Of a stretch of 64,000 nt of DNA, positions 58,827-64,000 are shown piece after piece; the stretch's first letter is position 1, and each line of letters starts with the position of its first letter. The position numbers and the translations under genes are program-made. Origin of the DNA: JAWVFK01 sp033856175 (lineage in GTDB: Bacteria > Actinomycetota > Thermoleophilia > Solirubrobacterales > 70-9). Location of the stretch: contig JAWVFK010000018.1 of assembly GCA_033856175.1 (NCBI GenBank), positions 9,567-73,566 of the forward strand, given 5' to 3'. The notes under the pieces are model-generated. The model did no database searches. It had not been told where the DNA came from and saw only the letters and a list, made by a program, of their open reading frames with translations.

Positions 58827-59362
58827 TTCGCGGCGCCGCGCTCCTTCGCCAGCCGCGACCAGAAGCGGACGTATTCGCGCTCGTGGCCGATGCCGGCTTC
58901 GAGGGCGAGAACGGCGCCGCGCGCCTCGGGCGGCAGGTCTTCGACCTTGCCGCTGAGGGCCCGCAGCTGCTCGTACTCGCGCAGCTTGTTGCGGTGGAGC
59001 TCGAGCTGGACCGGGGCGATCGTCGCCGGGTCGGTGCCGAGGGCGAGCTTGAGCAGGGCGAGGTCGCGCAGCTCGGTGTACTCGGCCGTCGGCGTCGCCA
59101 GCCACTCGGCCAGGGCGCGGCGGCCCTCGTCGGTGACCCGGTAGAGCTTGCGCCGCCGGCCCTCGCTCTCACGGCGCTCGGTCAGGTAGCCGGCGTCGGC
59201 GAGGCGCTCGGTCTCCCGGTAGAGCTGGGCGTGCTGGAGCGACCAGAGATTGCCGATCCCGTTCGCCGCGAGCTGCTTGAGCGTGTACGGGGTCGCCTCG
59301 CCGAGCTCCGAGAGCAGGCCGAGGACGATGTAGGAGGGCGGCGTCAGCCGCAGGCTTGACAT
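58823..59362 (-). CDS. PadR-family transcriptional regulator
   Basis: The 179-residue protein has the PadR winged helix (YIVLGLLSELGEATPYTLKQ, AQLYRETERLADAGYL, GRRRKLYRVTDEGRRALAEW) and a C-terminal helical dimer domain. It is divergent from a carotenoid-oxygenase gene, and a near-perfect inverted repeat lies over that gene's -10 box, so it probably represses it and responds to a lipophilic or aromatic ligand. Convergent with the acyl-CoA ligase. Confidence 0.9.
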   Translation of the reverse strand: MSSLRLTPPSYIVLGLLSELGEATPYTLKQLAANGIGNLWSLQHAQLYRETERLADAGYLTERRESEGRRRKLYRVTDEGRRALAEWLATPTAEYTELRDLALLKLALGTDPATIAPVQLELHRNKLREYEQLRALSGKVEDLPPEARGAVLALEAGIGHEREYVRFWSRLAKERGAAN

Positions 59363-59385
59363 TACTCTCGTTTAGATGGTATATG
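59356..59385 (+). promoter_or_regulatory. Promoter of the carotenoid-oxygenase gene
   Basis: TTGACA (59356-59361) and TATATG (59380-59385) are 18 nt apart. The -35 box overlaps the padR start codon. AAAGGAG at 59411-59417 serves the ATG at 59425. Confidence 0.6.
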
Positions 59386-59409
59386 TGTGACCGTCTGTTC
59401 CATACCGTC
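59375..59409. promoter_or_regulatory. Candidate PadR operator
   Basis: GATGGTAT (59375-59382) and ATACCGTC (59402-59409) form an inverted repeat with one mismatch and a 19-nt spacer. The left arm covers the -10 box of the carotenoid-oxygenase promoter. Confidence 0.5.
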
Positions 59410-59424
59410 CAAAGGAGCTTAGCC

Positions 59425-60942
59425 ATGACGCCGGATTCGATGCCCGCCGCAGTTGCCGATGACGCCGCGATTGCCGGGGTCCCCACGCAAGCCCCGGCGC
59501 GCCGGGCCGACCGCAGCGCCGGCTTTGCCTCGCTCGAGGAGGAGCTGCGAATCGATCGCCTGCCCAGCAGCGGCGAGATCCCAGAGTGGCTCGGCGGGAC
59601 GCTGGTCCGCGTCACCCCCGCGCTGCTCGACGTCGGCGGCGAGCCGATCCGCCACTGGTTCGACGGCCTGGCGATGCTCAACGCCTTCTCCTTCGCCGGC
59701 GGCGAGGTGTCCTACGGCAGCCGCTTCCTCCAGACCGACGCCTATCGCAAGGCCCGCGCCGGCAAGCTCGACCTGATCGGCTTCGCCAACGACCCCTGCC
59801 GCTCGCTGTTCAAGCGCGTCGCGGCGATGTTCGACCCCAATCCCAACGACAACGCCAACGTCAACCTGACCCGGCTCGGTGATCGCTACGTCGCGATGAC
59901 CGAGGTGCCGATGCCGGTCGAGTTCGACCCCGAGACGCTCGAGACGGTCGGCCTCGTCGGCTTCGACGACCGCCTCGGCGCCCACACCTCGACCGCGCAT
60001 CCCCATCACGACCGTGAGCGCAACGAGCTCGTCAGCTACGTGACTCACTACTCGCGGCGCAGCAGCTATCGCGTCTACGGGCTGCCGGCCGGCGCCTCGC
60101 AGCGGCGCCGGATCGCCAAGATCCCCGTCAGCGAGCCGGCCTACATGCACAGCTTCGGCATGACCGAGCGCTACGTCGTCCTCGTCGAGTTCCCGCTCGT
60201 CGTCAACCCGACGCGGATGCTCGTCAGCGGCAAGCCGTTCATCCACAACTTCCGCTGGAAGCCCGAGCGCGGAGCGCGCTTCCGGGTCGTCGACCGCCAC
60301 TCGGGCGAGCTGGCCGGCACGTTCGAGAGCGAGGCCTTCTTCGCCTACCACCACGTCAACGCCTTCGAGCTCGACGGCGAGGTGGTGGTCGACATCGTCG
60401 CCTACGAGGATCCGGCGTCGATCGAGTTGCTCGAGGTCGAGACGCTGCGGCGGCCCCAGCAGCTGCTCAGCAACGGCTACCTGACCCGCTACCGCGTGCC
60501 GCTGGCGCGCGGCGGCGAGGTGAAGGGCGAGCGCCTGAGCGACATCTCGATGGAGCTGCCGCGGATCGACTACCGCCGCCGCAATACGCGAGAGTACGGC
60601 TACGCCTACGCGACAGGAGCGCGGAGCGAGAGCAGCGACTGGTTCGACCAGCTGGTCAAGGTCGATATCAGCGGCGGCGAGACGGCGAGATGGCACGAGG
60701 ACGCCACCTATCCGGGCGAGCCCGTGTTCGTGCCGAGCCCAGGCGGCACCGCGGAGGATGACGGGGTCATCCTCTCGGCCGTCCTCGACGCGGAGTCGCG
60801 CCGCTCCTTCCTGCTGGTCCTCGACGCCGCGAGCTTCGAGGAGCTGGGCCGAGCCGAGGTGCCCCACGCGATCCCATTCGGATTCCACGGCCAGTACTTC
60901 GGCACCGGCCTAGAACGCGCAGGTCAAGACACGATTCGGTGA
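59425..60942 (+). CDS. Carotenoid cleavage oxygenase (RPE65/CCD family)
   Basis: The 505-residue iron enzyme should cleave a polyene or stilbene-like double bond. The four His ligands fall in TAHPHHD, AYMHSFGMTERYVVL, FFAYHHVNAFE and FGFHGQYF, and the beta-propeller motifs (GGEPIRHWFDGLAML, NANVNLTRLGDRYVAM) match. ATG 59425 with AAAGGAG upstream is preferred over an upstream in-frame start that would lie in the promoter. Divergent from padR. Confidence 0.93.
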   Translation: MTPDSMPAAVADDAAIAGVPTQAPARRADRSAGFASLEEELRIDRLPSSGEIPEWLGGTLVRVTPALLDVGGEPIRHWFDGLAMLNAFSFAGGEVSYGSRFLQTDAYRKARAGKLDLIGFANDPCRSLFKRVAAMFDPNPNDNANVNLTRLGDRYVAMTEVPMPVEFDPETLETVGLVGFDDRLGAHTSTAHPHHDRERNELVSYVTHYSRRSSYRVYGLPAGASQRRRIAKIPVSEPAYMHSFGMTERYVVLVEFPLVVNPTRMLVSGKPFIHNFRWKPERGARFRVVDRHSGELAGTFESEAFFAYHHVNAFELDGEVVVDIVAYEDPASIELLEVETLRRPQQLLSNGYLTRYRVPLARGGEVKGERLSDISMELPRIDYRRRNTREYGYAYATGARSESSDWFDQLVKVDISGGETARWHEDATYPGEPVFVPSPGGTAEDDGVILSAVLDAESRRSFLLVLDAASFEELGRAEVPHAIPFGFHGQYFGTGLERAGQDTIR

Positions 60943-60957
60943 CAATCTCCACAGAGA

Positions 60958-60978
60958 TGTAGCGCGTTTCGCGCTACA
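60958..60978. promoter_or_regulatory. Perfect palindrome upstream of the toxin-antitoxin genes
   Basis: TGTAGCGCG (60958-60966) and CGCGCTACA (60970-60978) are 9-bp arms around TTT. The right arm overlaps TACAGT (60975-60980), a -10-like box 6 nt before the antitoxin ATG, so binding would repress. It could also end transcription of the upstream gene. Confidence 0.65.
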
Positions 60979-60986
60979 GTCCTGTC

Positions 60987-61238
60987 ATGGTCCCAGCACC
61001 GCCTCCTTTGTCGCTGCGCCTCGGCCAAGACGGCCTGGTTGACCTCGACGAAGTGGCCCGTCGCCGCGGAGTGAGCCGAGCCGAGGCGGCCCGGCAAGCC
61101 ATCGCAGAAACCGCGGAACGAGAGCGAAGGCGCGCGGGCCTCGCGGCGGAAGCAAGGGCTCTGATGAAGGACAAGGCGTACGTGGAAGAGGCGCGCGATA
61201 TCGCAGAGCTCATGGAGCATCTCCGTGGTACGTGGTGA
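60987..61238 (+). CDS. Ribbon-helix-helix-like antitoxin
   Basis: The 83-residue protein has LSLRLGQDGLVDLDEVARRR and GVSRAEAARQAIAETAERER, an RHH-like DNA-binding start, then a charged helix. Its stop overlaps the toxin gene by 14 nt, the usual arrangement of MazEF-type pairs. It probably binds the palindrome upstream and neutralises the toxin. Confidence 0.8.
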   Translation: MVPAPPPLSLRLGQDGLVDLDEVARRRGVSRAEAARQAIAETAERERRRAGLAAEARALMKDKAYVEEARDIAELMEHLRGTW

Positions 61239-61542
61239 CGTTCATGCGATCAAGCTGCCTCCACGCCGTGGTCGTGCACAGCACGGACGTCGCTACGCCG
61301 TGATCGTTCAAGCCGACGACCTGCTGGCGCTCTCAACCGTGGCGATCTGCCCGACATCGAAGTCGACGCCGGCGGCGAGTTTTCATCCTGAGGTTGCTCT
61401 TGACGGGGAGTCAACGCGGGTCATGTGCGAGATGGTCGGCGCCGTAGACGCTCGCAGCCTTGGCGACCGGGTTGGGCATTTGACGATCGATGAGATACGC
61501 AACATCGACGATGCCCTCGCTTTGGTTCTCGACCTTCGATAG
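61225..61542 (+). CDS. mazF: MazF/PemK-type mRNA interferase toxin
   Basis: The 105-residue protein shows VRGDVHAIKLPPRRGRAQHG, RRYAVIVQADDLLALSTVAI, CPTSKSTPA and the ESTRVMCEMVGAVDARSLGD segment typical of MazF/PemK endoribonucleases. GTG 61225 is used as start, overlapping the antitoxin gene. It would cut mRNA when freed from the antitoxin. Confidence 0.88.
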   Translation: MVRGDVHAIKLPPRRGRAQHGRRYAVIVQADDLLALSTVAICPTSKSTPAASFHPEVALDGESTRVMCEMVGAVDARSLGDRVGHLTIDEIRNIDDALALVLDLR

Positions 61543-61622
61543 CGCACCGGATCGCCCGGTTATCGTCCACGGGAACAGACTTATGAGCTTGTCGCTGAGA
61601 TCTAGCATCTGAGCGGCTGCGC

Positions 61623-62114
61623 TCAGGTGGCGGGTGCCGGGCTCAGCTCGACGTAGACCTCGGGGACGCCGATGCGATCGTAGGTGTGCTCGAGGACCCG
61701 CACCTCGGGGCGCCAGTTGGCGGCGACGATCGCGTTGGCGCGTTCGTTCTCGGCCTCGGGAAGTACGCGCGCGGTGGCCTCGACCATCGGCCCCTTTGGC
61801 TTGCCGCGCATGTTGCAGGCGCAGACGCGGACGTGAGGGTTGTTGCGCAGGCGCTTGATCTTGGCGACGTGTGGCTCGGAGCGGAAGTAGATCTTGCCGT
61901 CGTCGGAGAGGCCCAGGTTGACCGGCGTCGGCACCGGCTCGCCGGAGCGCTTGAAGGTGACGACGAGGCACTGGCGCGCCCCGCGCAGCGAGGCGAAGTC
62001 GCTCTCGGTGCCCTCCTGGGCGGCCGCCTCGAAGGCGCGGCGGTGCCGGGCTCGATCGAAGACCTTGTACTGCAAGGCCATGATCCGGCTGGGCAGTGGC
62101 AGCTTGGCGGCCAT
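61623..62114 (-). CDS. PPOX-class (FMN/F420 split-barrel) protein
   Basis: The 163-residue protein matches pyridoxamine-oxidase-like split barrels: CLVVTFKRSGEPVPTPVNLG, GKIYFRSEPHVAKIKRLRNN, HVRVCACNMRGKPKGPMVEA. In actinobacteria this branch often binds F420 or FMN and reduces small molecules; the substrate is unknown. Its -10-like TAGCTT (62127-62122, minus strand) is 7 nt before the ATG. It is divergent from metF with only 23 bp between start codons. Confidence 0.85.
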   Translation of the reverse strand: MAAKLPLPSRIMALQYKVFDRARHRRAFEAAAQEGTESDFASLRGARQCLVVTFKRSGEPVPTPVNLGLSDDGKIYFRSEPHVAKIKRLRNNPHVRVCACNMRGKPKGPMVEATARVLPEAENERANAIVAANWRPEVRVLEHTYDRIGVPEVYVELSPAPAT

Positions 62115-62121
62115 GGCGCAA

Positions 62122-62131
62122 AAGCTACCCT
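62122..62131. promoter_or_regulatory. Overlapping divergent -10 boxes of metF and the PPOX gene
   Basis: TACCCT (62126-62131, plus) lies 6 nt before the metF ATG; TAGCTT (62127-62122, minus) lies 7 nt before the PPOX ATG. The two boxes share two bases. Both transcripts would be leaderless or nearly so. Confidence 0.45.
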
Positions 62132-62137
62132 CATTGG

Positions 62138-63073
62138 ATGCGTATCGACGAGCTTCTCGCCAGCGGCCAGCCCTCGTTCTCGGTCGAGTTCTTTCCGCCG
62201 AAGAACGAGGAGGGGCGCGTTCGGCTGTTCGAGACGGCGAAGGCGCTGGCGGCGCTGGAGCCGGCGTTCTACTCGGTCACCTACGGGGCCGGCGGGGCAA
62301 CGCGTGGCGGCACCGTCGAGATCAGTGCCGAGCTGAGGCGGGAGACCGGCGTCGAGACGATGGCCCATCTCAACTGCGTCGGTGAGACGGTCGACGGGCT
62401 GCGCGCCGTCCTCGACGACATCCGCGACGCAGGGATCGAGAACGTCCTCGCGCTGCGCGGCGACCCTCCCCGCGGCGAGACTGATTTCGTCCAGCCCCCC
62501 GGCGGCCTCTCGAGCGCGACCGAGCTGGCGGCGCTGATCTCGCGCGAGTACGACTTCAGGATCGGCGGCGCCTGCTTCCCGGAGGTCCACCCCGAGGCGC
62601 CGGATCTCGAGACCGACATCGCCTACCTGAAGACCAAGGTCGAGGCCGGTGCCAGCTTCCTGATCTCGCAGCTCTTCTTCGACAACCGCGCCTACTTCGA
62701 CTTCGTCGAGGCCGCCCGCGCCGCCGGCATCGATGTGCCGATCGTCGCCGGGATCATGCCGATCGCCAGCTACGCCCAGATCACCCGCTTCTGCCAGCTC
62801 TGCGAGGCGCGGATCCCCGAGCCGCTGGCGAGCGCGATGGAGGCGCTGGGCGGTGACGAGCAGGCGGAGTTCGAGCTGGGTCTCGCCTATGCGGCGCAGC
62901 AGTGCGCCGAGCTGCTGCGCGCCGGCGTGCCCGGAATCCACTTCTACGCGCTGAACAAGGCGCCGGCGGTGCGGGCGATCCTCGGCGCGCTGCGGGCGGC
63001 GAAGCCGTGGGCGACAGGGCGGCCCGATGAGGACGGCGCCTCAAAGGTTGGCGCGCTCGGCTCGAGCCGATAG
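62138..63073 (+). CDS. metF: 5,10-methylenetetrahydrofolate reductase
   Basis: The 311-residue TIM-barrel flavoenzyme makes 5-methyl-THF for methionine synthesis. SFSVEFFPPKNEEGR, FYSVTYGAGGATR, AHLNCVGE, NVLALRGDPPRG, FLISQLFFDN and GVPGIHFYALNKA are all typical. ATG 62138 starts just before the conserved core and has no ribosome-binding site. Confidence 0.96.
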   Translation: MRIDELLASGQPSFSVEFFPPKNEEGRVRLFETAKALAALEPAFYSVTYGAGGATRGGTVEISAELRRETGVETMAHLNCVGETVDGLRAVLDDIRDAGIENVLALRGDPPRGETDFVQPPGGLSSATELAALISREYDFRIGGACFPEVHPEAPDLETDIAYLKTKVEAGASFLISQLFFDNRAYFDFVEAARAAGIDVPIVAGIMPIASYAQITRFCQLCEARIPEPLASAMEALGGDEQAEFELGLAYAAQQCAELLRAGVPGIHFYALNKAPAVRAILGALRAAKPWATGRPDEDGASKVGALGSSR

Positions 63074-63093
63074 GCGACTGCACAGCAGTGGTG

Positions 63094-63113
63094 GGGCCGC
63101 GGCAGGCCGGCCC
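63094..63113. terminator. Hairpin between convergent metF and VOC genes
   Basis: GGGCCG and CGGCCC form a 6-bp GC stem with an 8-nt loop in the 49-nt gap. No T-tract follows. Confidence 0.4.
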
Positions 63114-63122
63114 ATGGAGGTT

Positions 63123-63563
63123 TCAGCTGAGCTGCTCGGCCAGTCCGATGATGATGCCCTCCGGGCCACGCAGGAAGCAGAGCCGGTAGAGGTCCTCGTA
63201 CTGGGCGATCTCGCCGACGAGCTCGGCGCCGTGGCTGCGCAGGCGGGCAACGACGTCGTCGATGTCGTCGACAGCGAACATGATTCGGCGTATGCCCAGC
63301 GCGTTCGCCGGCGCGCTCTCCGGCTCGGCTCTGACCGCCGGCGGCGTGTGGAACTTCGTCAGCTCAACCCGGCTGTGGCCGTCCGGGGTCCGCATCATCA
63401 CGATGTCGGAACGGACGTCGTTGAGCCCGACGACGCGGTCTACCCAACCCCCCTCGACCGTCGTCTCACCGTCCAGCTCCATGCCGAGTTCGGCGAAGAA
63501 CGCTTTGGCAGCCTCGAGGTCCTCGACAACGATGAGAACGTTGTCCATCCGCTGAATCGTCAT
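63123..63563 (-). CDS. VOC-superfamily (glyoxalase-like) protein
   Basis: The 146-residue protein has two beta-alpha-beta-beta-beta units: MDNVLIVVEDLEAAKAFFAE with ELTKFHTPP, and IRRIMFAVDDIDDVVARLRS with LCFLRGPEGIIIGLAEQL. This is the glyoxalase/bleomycin-resistance/dioxygenase fold with plausible metal ligands. Substrate unknown. ATG 63563 has GGGGA and a TATGCT box (63577-63572, minus strand) just upstream. Confidence 0.88.
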   Translation of the reverse strand: MTIQRMDNVLIVVEDLEAAKAFFAELGMELDGETTVEGGWVDRVVGLNDVRSDIVMMRTPDGHSRVELTKFHTPPAVRAEPESAPANALGIRRIMFAVDDIDDVVARLRSHGAELVGEIAQYEDLYRLCFLRGPEGIIIGLAEQLS

Positions 63564-63593
63564 GTCCCCGGAGCATAGGGTCGGCGCTGAGGA

Positions 63594-64000
63594 TCAGCGA
63601 CGGCGGCCTGGGTTGCTGCGGACCCAGGCTGGTGAGGGAACTTCGGGTTGGCGCCGTCGCGGCGTTGGCCTGACGGTCATCCAGCCGAATGCGAGAACGA
63701 GAGCCATCAGCGTCAGGCCTCCGCCCCACTGCAGATCGCGCGCCCAGGCGGAAGGCTGGTTGTGGTGGGCGAGTGGGGTGAACGAGCTGGTCGGGGCTGC
63801 GCTGTCGTGGCGGCTGAACGCGTTGGAGTCGTGGCGAGTCATCGCTGTGCCGGCTTCGTTCGGGGAGTTGGCGAGATCGCCGCCGAGGCCGGCATCCGAG
63901 GGGCTGTCGTTCTCCGACCCCGAGCTCTGAACCGCCGCCTTCTTGGCCTCCTGCCGTGGTCGCGCCGGAGTAGGCGGCGCGACGTTGATCACCGGCGGCG
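63594..64000 (-). CDS. C-terminal part of a membrane-anchored protein (gene runs off the right edge)
   Basis: On the minus strand an open frame enters from the window edge and ends at 63594. The visible C-terminal 135 or so residues begin in a Pro/Val-rich stretch (PPVINVAPPTPARP), continue with a Ser/Asn/Asp-rich linker and end with one hydrophobic segment (LTLMALVLAFGWMTV) and a short basic tail. This suggests a surface protein anchored at its C-terminus. A GTG at 63992 is not convincing as a start. Function unknown. Confidence 0.5.
   Translation of the reverse strand, partial: PPVINVAPPTPARPRQEAKKAAVQSSGSENDSPSDAGLGGDLANSPNEAGTAMTRHDSNAFSRHDSAAPTSSFTPLAHHNQPSAWARDLQWGGGLTLMALVLAFGWMTVRPTPRRRQPEVPSPAWVRSNPGRRR

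Overview
The window reads as chromosomal DNA of a high-GC actinobacterium. By eye the backbone is near 70% GC, with strong third-position G/C bias. HspR-controlled chaperones, PurS/PurQ/PurL, an actinobacterial inositol-phosphate synthase next to a phosphatidylinositol-phosphate synthase, a DUF6777-type protein and PPOX/F420-type enzymes fit a deep-branching actinobacterium. Thermoleophilia/Solirubrobacterales is my best guess, not proven. Genes are tightly packed with many 4-nt ATGA/GTGA overlaps, and several genes look leaderless.

Layout. 0-3.3 kb (minus strand): a phosphatidylinositol-type lipid operon (Aur1-like PAP2 protein, CDP-alcohol phosphatidyltransferase, inositol-3-phosphate synthase, PimA-like glycosyltransferase cut by the window edge). 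3.3-4.4 kb: endonuclease III and a membrane-anchored cytochrome c. 4.6-11.4 kb: dnaK-grpE-dnaJ-hspR-clpB. 11.4-12.9 kb: a DUF6777-like surface protein and a GYD-domain protein. 12.9-26.5 kb: de novo purine synthesis (purD-E-B, purC-S-Q-L, purF-N-H) with a P450 and a secreted beta-helix protein on the opposite strand between blocks; purM and purK are not in the window. 26.5-28.2 kb: a secreted HELGH protein and a thioesterase-like protein.

28.3-38.9 kb is an accessory island that starts just after tRNA-Lys and has visibly lower GC. It carries three modules. The first is a leftward four-gene set (SANT/Myb-like small protein, solitary Cas2-like protein, OB-AAA+ ATPase, DUF6414-like protein), divergent from an ImmA/XRE pair across two copies of a palindromic operator. 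The second is a ParB-like gene with an unknown HEPN-suspect partner, divergent from a Dam-type methylase. The third is an EcoRI-type adenine methyltransferase overlapping a DUF262-HNH nuclease. No integrase, transposase or CRISPR array was seen. The first module is the best candidate for an undescribed system.

39-42.5 kb: thiamin synthesis (TPP riboswitch, thiO, a fused thiS-thiG, divergent thiE) and a membrane protein. 42.6-50.4 kb: a 2-oxoacid (pyruvate) dehydrogenase locus (lpdA, DsbA-like isomerase, E1 alpha, E1 beta, E2, SRPBCC protein) followed by lipB-lipA, which make the lipoyl cofactor E2 needs. 50.5-53 kb: rhomboid protease, small membrane protein, D,D-carboxypeptidase and a small secreted protein. 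53-64 kb: two tRNA-Ala genes, glutamate dehydrogenase, an acidic repeat protein, a GGDEF protein, an acyl-CoA ligase, a PadR/carotenoid-oxygenase pair, a MazEF-type toxin-antitoxin, a PPOX protein divergent from metF, a VOC protein and a truncated membrane protein.
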